A DNA stretch of 27,917 bases from NCBI GenBank assembly GCA_964501705.1, contig CAZCUQ010000015.1, forward strand, positions 1-27,917, read 5' to 3'. Position numbers and translations under genes: made by a program. The DNA is from RGIG4694 sp964501705 (lineage in GTDB: Bacteria > Bacillota > Clostridia > Oscillospirales > Ruminococcaceae). Each line of letters opens with the position of its first letter. The stretch's first letter is position 1. The notes under the pieces were generated by a model that saw nothing but the letters and a program-made list of their open reading frames with translations, did not search any database and had not been told where the DNA came from. Shown one piece after another: positions 14,776 to 21,831 of the stretch.

Positions 14776-15633
14776 TTATCTTCTCCAGTCGTCGCCGCCT
14801 TTTTTAGCGGGACTTTTTCTTTTGATAAAGAATACCATAACTCCGATAGCCGCGGCAACGATGACAATAGCGACGATAAGCACGACTCCGCCCGCTTCCA
14901 TGCCCTCGTCCTTATCGGATTCGGCAGTGACGGCTGTTTTTTCGGATTCGGTTTGTTTTGCGGTTGTTTCCCCGGATGCTGCTTTGGTTTCTTCGGATGC
15001 TGCTTCTGTTTCCTCGGCTGTTTCGGTTTCCTCGGCTGACGCTTCTGTTTCTTCGGCTGCTTCGGTTTCCTCGGCTGACGCTTCGGTTTCCTCGGCTGAC
15101 GCTTCTGTTTCTTCAGCTGCTTCTGTTTCCTCGGCTGACGCTTCGCCGACATTTGTTATGACAAGCTTCGTGACGGTGACGGAGGTATCGCCGCAGTCAC
15201 CCACGCAGATAGCGTACACCTCGGAAAAATCGTCTGTGCCGTAAACGGAAACGATATCGGAATATGTAAACTCGGAATAGCCGTTTTCGTAATATGAGGG
15301 AGGAATCTTGTTCCAGTCGGCGTTCGGCTTCGGGTCTGTGAGATGATCTCCCCATGTCTGCCAGATGAGGTCAATGTGATTTTTGTCATCGTCCGCTCTC
15401 GATTCATATGTTACCTGAACGACAGAGTCTTCCGTCATGGTGCAGGGATCGAACGCGTCGGGCTGATCGGCGTTGCGTCCCGTGTGGTAGATAACGCTCT
15501 GTCCCCAGGAGCCGTTTGATTCGACGGCTTCGATATCAAGCTCGACGTCATCGGCAAAGACGCAGAACGAGACAATTCCTGCGGCTAAAGCGCCCGCCGC
15601 CGCAGACGAAAGGATTCGGGATAATTTTTTCAT
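14776..15633 (-). CDS. secreted, membrane-anchored protein with beta-rich domain and Glu/Thr/Ala repeats
   Basis: A signal peptide (residues 1-27, ending CVFA before DD) is followed by a domain of about 135 residues. That domain has aromatic and acidic strands (NGSWGQSVIYHTG, HIDLIWQTWGD, EFTYSDIVSVYG) and reminds one of carbohydrate-binding modules of ruminococcal proteins. This is a resemblance, not an identification. Residues 164-222 are repeats of EETEA(A/SA), then a Thr/Lys/Glu stretch, a transmembrane helix (248-270) and a positive tail (KRKSPAKK), giving an outside-facing type I topology. No catalytic motif is seen. It has an AAAGGAG site and starts 15 bases after nadB, so it probably shares nadB's promoter. 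Confidence 0.75.
   Translation of the reverse strand: MKKLSRILSSAAAGALAAGIVSFCVFADDVELDIEAVESNGSWGQSVIYHTGRNADQPDAFDPCTMTEDSVVQVTYESRADDDKNHIDLIWQTWGDHLTDPKPNADWNKIPPSYYENGYSEFTYSDIVSVYGTDDFSEVYAICVGDCGDTSVTVTKLVITNVGEASAEETEAAEETEASAEETEASAEETEAAEETEASAEETETAEETEAASEETKAASGETTAKQTESEKTAVTAESDKDEGMEAGGVVLIVAIVIVAAAIGVMVFFIKRKSPAKKGGDDWRR
14968..15144 (-). repeat. low-complexity Glu/Thr/Ala/Ser coding repeat
   Basis: Alternating 15- to 21-base units encode EETEA, EETEASA and variants in about nine copies within the secreted protein. All units are multiples of three. This is likely an extended, negatively charged cell-wall spacer. Confidence 0.85.
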
Positions 15634-15648
15634 GTTTTTTCTCCTTTG

Positions 15649-17097
15649 CTATATGACTTCTTTGAGTATAAGATACGCGCAGGTAACGATCGAACGCGCC
15701 TCGACATAATCGCGGTCGGTGACGAAGCTGCCTGTTTCAAGCATTTTTTTAAGCTCGCTGACTCTCTGGAAACCGTTGACGGCTTCGCCGATATTCGGAA
15801 TAACGAAATATGATTTCTGCATGATATGTCTGACCTCCGTTCTTATTCCCGCAGGAATGTGAACGGCGCCGCTTTTCTCCGAAAACTCGTATGTATCGAA
15901 AGGAGCGCTCTTATCGAGCTTTTCGCTGATATCTTTTGCGGCTCTGCGGCTGAAAACGAGAGCTTCAAGCAGAGAATTCGACGCAAGACGGTTGTTTCCG
16001 TGAACTCCCGTATGAGAACATTCCCCGACGGCGTAAAGACCGCTCACTGTAGTTTCGGCGTTCGTGTTCACGTTAATGCCGCCCATAAGATAATGCTGAC
16101 AGGGATAAATGGGGATCTTGTCCTTTGTCATATCGATACCGTGTTCAAGAAGATTCTTATATATCATGGGGAAACGCTCGCGGACGAAATCGGTGGGTTT
16201 CGAGGTAATATCGAGATAAAACTCATTGCTTTCCTGCCGTCTGCTTTCCATGATGATCGCGTGAGAAACGATGTCTCTGGGAGCAAGCTCAAGTCTTTCA
16301 TCGTAATTCTGCATGAATCTTTCGTTCGCGGCATTGAGAAGATACGCTCCCTCGCCTCTTACCGATTCGGAAATGAGGAAACATTCTCTTTTTTCGTGGT
16401 CGGCGAAGGCCGTCGGATGAAACTGCACATAGGAAAGATTCTTTATCTGCGCTCCAAGACTGTATGCGACAGCTATCCCGTCGCCCGTGGCAATGGCTGA
16501 ATTTGTCGTATAATCGTATATTCTTCCGATTCCGCCCGTTGCCATAACGAAGAAATGGCTGTGGCAGGTGAATCTTTCGTTTTCCGTGAGAAGATACGCC
16601 GAAAATCCCTTATCGGTCTTTTTCAGCTCGCAAAGAGCTGTGTTTTCAAGGATAGTTACGTTCGGGAGATTCTTCACCGTTTCCTGAAGACGAGTTGTGA
16701 CTTCATATCCCGTAGCGTCCTTGTGGTGGAAGATCCTTCTTCTGCTGTGACCGCCCTCAAGCGTACGGTCGTAGTCGCCGCTTTCGTTTTTATCGAATTC
16801 AACACCGAGGTCTATAAGACGCTGAATCTCATCCGCGGCGCTGCCGCAGAGAATATTCACGGAATCGGGATTGTTCTTGAAGCCGCCCGCGATAAGAGTA
16901 TCGTTCGTATGAAGCTGAACGTTATCGTCAACAGGCTTGTAGACGGCGGCTACGCCTCCCTGGGCGAGAGCACTGTTGCAGAGAATGAATTCCCTTTTTG
17001 AAATAAGGAGAACCTTCACGTCTGCGGGAAGAGAAAGAGCGGTATAAATTCCCGAAACTCCCGTTCCCGCGATGATAACGTCATAATTTGTTTCCAT
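15649..17097 (-). CDS. nadB: L-aspartate oxidase
   Basis: This FAD flavoprotein oxidises L-aspartate to iminoaspartate, the first step of de novo NAD synthesis. Visible are the dinucleotide fold IIAGTGVSGIYTAL, SALAQGGVAAV, the active-site GGHSRRRIFHHKDATG, YVQFHPTAF, ESVRGEGAYL, and the C-terminal FAD motif GECSHTGVHGNNRLASNSLLE. At 482 residues it is shorter than the roughly 530 of many NadB proteins, with a reduced C-terminal helical domain. The signatures separate it from fumarate reductase flavoproteins only in part, so annotation as NadB rests on the HSRRR/HHKDATG and GVHGNNRLASNSLLE segments. nadA and nadC are not adjacent. A consensus-like promoter lies upstream. Confidence 0.9.
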   Translation of the reverse strand: METNYDVIIAGTGVSGIYTALSLPADVKVLLISKREFILCNSALAQGGVAAVYKPVDDNVQLHTNDTLIAGGFKNNPDSVNILCGSAADEIQRLIDLGVEFDKNESGDYDRTLEGGHSRRRIFHHKDATGYEVTTRLQETVKNLPNVTILENTALCELKKTDKGFSAYLLTENERFTCHSHFFVMATGGIGRIYDYTTNSAIATGDGIAVAYSLGAQIKNLSYVQFHPTAFADHEKRECFLISESVRGEGAYLLNAANERFMQNYDERLELAPRDIVSHAIIMESRRQESNEFYLDITSKPTDFVRERFPMIYKNLLEHGIDMTKDKIPIYPCQHYLMGGINVNTNAETTVSGLYAVGECSHTGVHGNNRLASNSLLEALVFSRRAAKDISEKLDKSAPFDTYEFSEKSGAVHIPAGIRTEVRHIMQKSYFVIPNIGEAVNGFQRVSELKKMLETGSFVTDRDYVEARSIVTCAYLILKEVI

Positions 17098-17150
17098 ATA
17101 TTTTCTTCCTTTTCAAAGCAAAAGTCTGTGAATTTTGTTTATTAAAATTA

Positions 17151-17179
17151 ATTATACCACATATCACCATCATTTTCAA
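17151..17179 (-). promoter_or_regulatory. sigma-A promoter for nadB
   Basis: On the minus strand TTGAAA (17179-17174) and TATAAT (17156-17151) are 17 bases apart, giving a start near 17144 and a short leader before nadB. Confidence 0.85.
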
Positions 17180-17392
17180 ATAGGAATTCTTTATTTTTTC
17201 AACAAACTTTCATCTTTTTTTATATGTATATTTATGATACACGCACAAGAGCGAAATTACAGCATTGAAGCAAAAACAACGAATTGACAGAAAATTTCCA
17301 TTATTCTGTTGGTTTTGTACAAATCTCTTAAAAATAAGCTGAAAATTTCTATATTCAAAATTCAAAGTATTAAAAAAAAGTTGAAATATCTA

Positions 17393-17421
17393 TTGAAATT
17401 TAAAAAAAATTGAGGTATAAT
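17393..17421 (+). promoter_or_regulatory. sigma-A promoter for the DHH-family gene
   Basis: TTGAAA (17393-17398) and TATAAT (17416-17421) are separated by 17 bases, in an A-rich context resembling an UP element. Initiation near 17428 leaves a leader of about 140 bases. Confidence 0.85.
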
Positions 17422-17566
17422 TAATTTAGAGTTTTTTTAGTTTGCGTTTCACTCGCGAATAAAAGTCTGAAAATCATGACGGAAAAACAACGCGCTTGAT
17501 ATTTTGCAAAAAAACCGCTGTCTGCCGTCGGGAGTGAAAAAGCTATTAAGTAAGGGGAGTTTACAT

Positions 17567-18484
17567 ATGAGACTTGTTACACGTTCTGATTTTGACGGTC
17601 TTGCCTGCGGCGCTCTTTTGAAGGACGCGGGGATAATCGACTGCTGGAAGTTTGCTCACCCGAAGGATCTTCAGGACGGACTTATCGAGATAGGCGAAAA
17701 CGACTGCCTCGCGAACGTTCCGTTCGTCGAGGGCTGCGGACTGTGGTTCGATCACCATTCGAGCGAATTCGAGAGAAATCAGCTCAAGGGAAAATATAAG
17801 GGCGAAAGCAGAATAACGCCATCCTGCGCGAGGATTATATACGACTACTACGGCGGGGAAGCGCGCTTTTCCCACTATGACGAAATGATGACCGCCGTCG
17901 ATAAGGTCGATTCGGGTAATCTCACAAGAGAAGAAATACTTAATCCTACCGGCTGGATACTCGTGGGATTTCTTATGGATCCGAGAACCGGTCTCGGAAG
18001 ATGGAGAAATTTCACCATTTCAAACTATCAGCTCATGGAGAAGCTCATCGACTGCTGCCGCACCATGAATACCGAGGAAATACTTAATCTTCCCGATGTA
18101 AAGGAAAGAATTGAGGTCTATTTCGAGCAGAGTGAAAAATTCAAGGAAATGGTCAAGGCTCATACAAGAACCGAAAAGGATGTTATCATATCCGATCTCA
18201 GAGGCACGGATCCCATCTATTCGGGCAACAGATTCCTCATCTACAGCCTTTATCCCGATCAAAACATTTCCGTATGGATAGTTTCGGGCAAGGGCGGACG
18301 AGGGTGCAGCTGCGCTGTCGGATATTCTATCCTCAACAGAACGTCGAAAGTCAACGTCGGAAGTCTGATGTTAAAATACGGCGGCGGCGGACATAAGGCT
18401 GTCGGAACCTGCCAGTTCCCGGACGAGACTATGGACGAAAATATCCCGAAGCTTCTTGACGATATAATCAACTATAAGGAATAA
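17567..18484 (+). CDS. DHH-family phosphoesterase (exopolyphosphatase-like)
   Basis: The 305-residue protein has the DHH superfamily motifs: TRSDFDGLACGALL (metal-binding D8 and D10), LWFDHHSSE (D62-H63-H64), AVDKVDSGNL and the C-terminal DHHA1 motif GGGGHKAVGTC. Members hydrolyse phosphodiester or phosphoanhydride bonds in substrates such as polyphosphate, nanoRNA or cyclic dinucleotides, using Mn2+. The frame is open from a TTG at 17504, but the ATG at 17567 begins exactly at the domain and follows AAGGGGAG. The C-terminal half carries an HTRTEKDVIISDLRG insertion seen in some exopolyphosphatase-like members. The substrate is unknown. Confidence 0.87.
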   Translation: MRLVTRSDFDGLACGALLKDAGIIDCWKFAHPKDLQDGLIEIGENDCLANVPFVEGCGLWFDHHSSEFERNQLKGKYKGESRITPSCARIIYDYYGGEARFSHYDEMMTAVDKVDSGNLTREEILNPTGWILVGFLMDPRTGLGRWRNFTISNYQLMEKLIDCCRTMNTEEILNLPDVKERIEVYFEQSEKFKEMVKAHTRTEKDVIISDLRGTDPIYSGNRFLIYSLYPDQNISVWIVSGKGGRGCSCAVGYSILNRTSKVNVGSLMLKYGGGGHKAVGTCQFPDETMDENIPKLLDDIINYKE

Positions 18485-18570
18485 TATTGTTAAAAGCAAT
18501 AATTTAAAGCGGAATGTTTGCCCTGTTTTTTGTGGAAAAGGGAGATATTTTCCATTGTTTTGAATTTTGC

Positions 18571-18599
18571 TTGAAATATGCTCATAATTATGATATAAT
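18571..18599 (+). promoter_or_regulatory. sigma-A promoter for rplS operon
   Basis: TTGAAA (18571-18576) and TATAAT (18594-18599) are 17 bases apart; TGA precedes the -10 as an extended -10. The start would be near 18606, leaving a leader of about 158 bases. Confidence 0.9.
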
Positions 18600-18603
18600 A
18601 TAA

Positions 18604-18763
18604 AAGCATTTAAGTTTCGCGGGGGTTTTCCCGCGGGTTTAATGCCTTTTCCCCGGAGGGAAATGACATTAAAACAGACAGTCCGCTGCCCCGCGGAGAA
18701 TCGGCTGATATTCTCAAGCGCTTGAAGGGGTAAGAAAGTCTTAAAATCATGGAGGAAAAACAA
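18604..18763 (+). promoter_or_regulatory. structured 5' leader of rplS, candidate L19 autoregulatory leader
   Basis: The leader folds into successive hairpins. A long one is closed by GCATT/AATGC with a CGCGGG/CCCGCG core (18607-18643). A TTTCCC/GGGAAA hairpin with CGGA loop follows (about 18647-18663). A third GC-rich structure lies at 18680-18700. An L19 leader family is known upstream of rplS in low-GC Gram-positives. Position and length fit, but the match to that family's consensus could not be verified here. Confidence 0.5.
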
Positions 18764-19108
18764 ATGGATCAGTTAAAGCTCATAAGCGATTCGAGCCTTA
18801 AGGAAAACGCTCCGAAGTTTGACGTGGGCGATACCGTCAGGGTAAACGTAAGAATTAAGGAAGGCGAAAAGTTCAGACTTCAGGCTTTTGAAGGCACCGT
18901 TATCGCAAAGAAACACGGCGGGATCAGCGAAACCTTTACCGTAAGACGAGTTGCTCACGGTTGCGGTATCGAGAGAGTATTCCCCGTTCATTCTCCCGTT
19001 GTGGACAGCGTTGAAGTCATAAGACACGGTAAGGTACGCCGCGGCAAGCTCTATTATCTGAGAAACAGAGTCGGCAAGGCTGCTAAGATCAAGGAAATGA
19101 TCAAGTAA
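18764..19108 (+). CDS. rplS: 50S ribosomal protein L19
   Basis: L19 lies at the interface of the ribosomal subunits. The 114-residue sequence has the typical PKFDVGDTVRVNVRIKEGEK, AFEGTVIAKKHGG, ETFTVRRVAHGCGIERVFPVHSP and GKVRRGKLYYLRNRVGKAAKIKE segments. An in-frame ATG at 18749 overlaps the GGAGG ribosome-binding site (18752-18756), so the ATG at 18764 is the real start and matches the usual MDxL N-terminus. It leads the cluster with lepB, rbgA, rnhB and yraN, but a terminator separates it from lepB. Confidence 0.97.
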   Translation: MDQLKLISDSSLKENAPKFDVGDTVRVNVRIKEGEKFRLQAFEGTVIAKKHGGISETFTVRRVAHGCGIERVFPVHSPVVDSVEVIRHGKVRRGKLYYLRNRVGKAAKIKEMIK

Positions 19109-19235
19109 AAAAGAAGCCCTTTAAGACTTCGAACAATCCTTTCCGCTGTGCCGGATCGTTTTCGGGCGGGAAGAATACTTACGGCTTTAAAGGGACGTTC
19201 GCGTCCCTTTTTGCATTTTATAAGGAGAGATACTT
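19109..19235 (+). other. rplS-lepB intergenic RNA with alternative pairings
   Basis: CCCTTTAA (19117-19124) is complementary to TTAAAGGG (19187-19194), which also contains the left arm of the terminator at 19189. CGAAC-AATCC (19130-19139) can pair with GGATCG..TTCG (19153-19164). The terminator arm could thus be sequestered by the upstream segment, a layout compatible with attenuation. Function is inferred. Confidence 0.45.
19189..19212 (+). terminator. intrinsic terminator between rplS and lepB
   Basis: AAAGGGACG (19189-19197) and CGTCCCTTT (19202-19210) form a 9-bp stem with a TTCG loop, ending in TTTTT. It sits 24 bases before the lepB start, so lepB depends on read-through or on an unseen promoter. 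Confidence 0.88.
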
Positions 19236-19862
19236 ATGTCAAAGCTGGAAATAAACTACGAGGTCCTCGACGAGGACAAGGAAAAGGAAAAAGGCAATCC
19301 CTACGCGGAGCTTCTTGAATGGACGGAAACTATCGTTATTGCGTTTTTCGCGGTAATTCTTCTGTTTACATTTATTCTCAGAGAGGCGTTCGTTGACGGC
19401 GATTCCATGAACGATACGCTTTTCGACGGAGACAAGCTTATAGTATCTCATCTCTTCTATGAACCCGAAAAGGGCGATATCGTTATCGTAAACAGCGAAA
19501 ACGGCTACATTTACGGTGAAGACGGCGAGCTTATGTCTGTCACGGGTCTTAATAAGCCTATTGTCAAAAGAATAATCGCTACGGGCGGCGAGGAAGTCGA
19601 TATCGACTTTGAAAAAGGCGAGATATATGTTGACGGCACTCTTCTTGACGAGCCGTACATAAAGGAAAGTACCACCCTCGACGAAAACGGGCATACTTAT
19701 CCCGTTACCGTTCCCGACGGGTATGTTTTCGTAATGGGCGACAACAGAAACAACTCTACCGATTCGAGAAGCGCTCTTGTCGGATTTGTTCCCGAATACG
19801 AGATCCTCGGCAAGGTTGTGTTCAGATTCCTGCCTTTCACACGTTTCGGCAAGGTGACGTAA
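19236..19862 (+). CDS. lepB: type I signal peptidase
   Basis: This membrane protease removes signal peptides from exported proteins. An acidic cytoplasmic N-terminus is followed by one transmembrane helix (residues 30-48) and the catalytic domain outside. The nucleophile is S57 in VDGDSMNDTL, the general base is K111 in IVKRIIATGG, and the box E motif VMGDNRNNSTDSR is present. The length of 208 and the single anchor fit Gram-positive SipS-type enzymes. The start follows AAGGAGAG. It lies between rplS and rbgA, a common Firmicute arrangement. Confidence 0.95.
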   Translation: MSKLEINYEVLDEDKEKEKGNPYAELLEWTETIVIAFFAVILLFTFILREAFVDGDSMNDTLFDGDKLIVSHLFYEPEKGDIVIVNSENGYIYGEDGELMSVTGLNKPIVKRIIATGGEEVDIDFEKGEIYVDGTLLDEPYIKESTTLDENGHTYPVTVPDGYVFVMGDNRNNSTDSRSALVGFVPEYEILGKVVFRFLPFTRFGKVT

Positions 19863-19899
19863 TGATTTCCTTTCCTTTTATTTTCAAGGAGGATGTGCT

Positions 19900-20757
19900 A
19901 TGATAGAAGCGCCCTCGATACAGTGGTTTCCCGGACATATGAAAAAAACCGAGAGAATGATTAAAAAAAATCTCCCGCTTGTTGACGGAGTTGTCGAGAT
20001 ACTCGACGCGAGAATCCCCGTTTCAAGCAGGAATCCGAATCTCGGCTCTCTCATTGAGGAAAAGCCGCGGCTCGTACTTCTCAATAAGTGCGACAGCGCG
20101 GACGAAAGGGCTAACTCAATATGGATAAATTACTATAAAAACAACGGCGTGACCGCTCTTCCAGTAAACTGTAAAACGGGAAACGGCTTGCAGAGATTTG
20201 TCCCCGCCGTGAACGAGGTTCTTTCGGAGCTTATCCGAAAAAACAACGAACGCGGAATGAGCGGAAGACTTATCCATCTTATGGTGGTGGGAATACCGAA
20301 CGTGGGAAAATCCTCGTTCATAAATAAAATGGCGGGCACGAAAAAAGCCGCCGTTGAGGACAGACCGGGAGTTACCCGCGAAAAACAGTGGGTAAGAGTG
20401 GGAAACGGCGTGGAGCTTCTCGATATGCCGGGAGTTTTATCCCCGAAGTTTGAGGATAAGAACGTCGGCGAGAGACTTGCTTTCACGGGAGCGATAAAGG
20501 ACGATATCGTTGATACGGAAACCCTCGCGTGCAGGCTTCTTATGCTCCTTAACGAGAATTATCACGATCTTCTCGCGGCGCGTTTCAAGCAGATATCCCG
20601 GGGTGAAAAGGACGGCTATGAGCTTCTTTTGCAGGCGGGGAAAAGCCGCGGCATGCTTATATCGGGCGGAGAAATAAACACCGAAAGAGCGGCTCTCACC
20701 GTTCTTGACGAATTTCGGAGCGGAAAGCTCGGAAGAATAACCCTGGAGCTTCCGTGA
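19900..20757 (+). CDS. rbgA: ribosome biogenesis GTPase A (RbgA/YlqF)
   Basis: RbgA is a circularly permuted GTPase needed for late assembly of the 50S subunit. The motif order shows the permutation: G4 NKCD (62-65) comes first, then G1 GIPNVGKSS (131-139), G2-region RPGVTREKQW and G3 DMPG (175-178). A C-terminal helical domain of about 80 residues follows, which contacts rRNA. The N-terminal IQWFPGHMKK is the family hallmark. A perfect AAGGAGG site (19887-19893) precedes the ATG. It is 37 bases after lepB and is followed directly by rnhB. Confidence 0.95.
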   Translation: MIEAPSIQWFPGHMKKTERMIKKNLPLVDGVVEILDARIPVSSRNPNLGSLIEEKPRLVLLNKCDSADERANSIWINYYKNNGVTALPVNCKTGNGLQRFVPAVNEVLSELIRKNNERGMSGRLIHLMVVGIPNVGKSSFINKMAGTKKAAVEDRPGVTREKQWVRVGNGVELLDMPGVLSPKFEDKNVGERLAFTGAIKDDIVDTETLACRLLMLLNENYHDLLAARFKQISRGEKDGYELLLQAGKSRGMLISGGEINTERAALTVLDEFRSGKLGRITLELP

Positions 20758-20768
20758 GGATATTGATT

Positions 20769-21389
20769 ATGCCGAAAATAAAAAAAGACAATAAATTTCT
20801 TTTCGATAACGACCGCAGAATACGGGAAAAATTTCCTGTATTCTGCGGTATCGATGAGGCGGGAAGAGGTCCTCTCGCGGGGGATGTTTTCGCCGCGGCG
20901 GTCATTCTTCCCGAGGGACTTTTTTTGGAGGGACTCGATGACAGTAAGAAGATCTCCGAAAAAACAAGAGAGAGACTTTTTGAGGAAATTATGGAAAGTG
21001 CTGTCTCCGTGGGTATCGGGAGAGCGTCAAATGAGGAAATAGACAGACTGAATATCCTGAACGCTTCCATGCTTGCGATGAAAAGAGCGTTTGATGATCT
21101 GTCCGAGAAACCGGATTTTTTTCTTGCGGACGGAAATAAGCTCCCGCCCGACATATCCGTACCGGGCGAGGCAATCGTAAAGGGCGACGGTACATATGCG
21201 TCGATCGCGGCGGCAAGCGTTATCGCAAAGGTTTCGCGTGACAGATATATGAAAGAAATGGCGGAAAAATATCCCGAATACGCTTTTGAAAAGCATAAGG
21301 GCTACGCTACAAAGCTTCATTACGAAAAAATCCGCGAATACGGCATAACGGAGATCCACAGGAAAACTTTCCTCAGGAAAATGCACTGA
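20769..21389 (+). CDS. rnhB: ribonuclease HII
   Basis: RNase HII cleaves RNA in RNA-DNA hybrids, including single misincorporated ribonucleotides. Catalytic residues are visible in GIDEAGRGPLAG (D29, E30), the LDDSKKISE segment, FLADGNKLP and KGDGTYASIAAASVIAKVSRD. A GTG at 20754 overlapping the rbgA stop (GTGA) is possible. The ATG at 20769 is preferred because AGGA lies eight bases upstream, giving 206 residues. yraN follows after one base. Confidence 0.94.
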   Translation: MPKIKKDNKFLFDNDRRIREKFPVFCGIDEAGRGPLAGDVFAAAVILPEGLFLEGLDDSKKISEKTRERLFEEIMESAVSVGIGRASNEEIDRLNILNASMLAMKRAFDDLSEKPDFFLADGNKLPPDISVPGEAIVKGDGTYASIAAASVIAKVSRDRYMKEMAEKYPEYAFEKHKGYATKLHYEKIREYGITEIHRKTFLRKMH

Positions 21390-21390
21390 T

Positions 21391-21771
21391 ATGACAAACA
21401 GGGAAACGGGTAACGCGGGTGAAAAACTGACTGCTATGTACCTTATCAGAAGCGGTTATAAGATACTTTGCAGAAATTATACCGTCCGGGGCGGGGAAAT
21501 AGATATCATTGCCGAAAAGGACGGCGTTATCGTTTTTACAGAGGTCAAGACGCGCGACATAAGCGCCCTTGAACCCGGAATAACCGCTGTTACAAAAAGA
21601 AAGAAACGTCTCATAATCCGCGCCTCTCAGGAATATCTCTACCGCACGCGGACTACCGATCTGCAGCCCCGCTTCGACGCGGCGGAGGTAATTACCAGAA
21701 ACGGCGTCCCCGTAAAGCTCAGGTATTTTCCCGACGCTTTTTCGGCGGACGACTCGGATACGATAATATAA
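21391..21771 (+). CDS. yraN: YraN/UPF0102 family predicted nuclease
   Basis: The 126-residue protein has the conserved GNAGEKLTAMYLIRSGYKIL, NYTVRGGEIDIIA and VFTEVKTRD segments. These form a PD-(D/E)XK-type core: E in GEK, D in EIDII and E-V-K. The family is related to Holliday-junction resolvase-like nucleases, but its biological role is not settled. Its location right after rnhB, one base away, is the conserved neighbourhood for this family. Coexpression with rbgA and rnhB is likely. Confidence 0.9.
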   Translation: MTNRETGNAGEKLTAMYLIRSGYKILCRNYTVRGGEIDIIAEKDGVIVFTEVKTRDISALEPGITAVTKRKKRLIIRASQEYLYRTRTTDLQPRFDAAEVITRNGVPVKLRYFPDAFSADDSDTII

Positions 21772-21831
21772 TGCCGCTTTTCCCGCACGCTTTGCGGTAT
21801 TATTCAAAAAAGAAAAAAGGATTGATACACT

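Larger units (their letters stand above)
17098..17566. other. AT-rich intergenic region between divergent nadB and DHH genes
   Basis: The 469 bases hold the nadB promoter (minus) and the DHH-gene promoter (plus). They also hold a central 210-base AT-rich stretch with no credible coding frame. ACAGAA/TTCTGT (about 17284-17310) is a short inverted repeat. The DHH transcript would have a leader of about 140 bases (17427-17566) containing a short GCG/CGC hairpin; no known riboswitch is recognised. Confidence 0.7.

Noticed and set aside
14661..15152. Overlapping open frames on both strands with Lys/Pro/Gln or Phe/Leu/Arg repeats.
   Set aside because: These are alternative readings of the Glu/Thr/Ala repeat DNA; the frame with signal peptide, stalk and anchor is the real gene.
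17504..17566. TTG start adding 21 residues to the DHH protein.
   Set aside because: The ATG at 17567 has the ribosome-binding site and begins exactly at the conserved domain.
21769..21803. ATGCCGC/GCGGTAT inverted repeat after yraN considered as a terminator.
   Set aside because: The stem is short with a large loop and no T-run follows on the plus strand.
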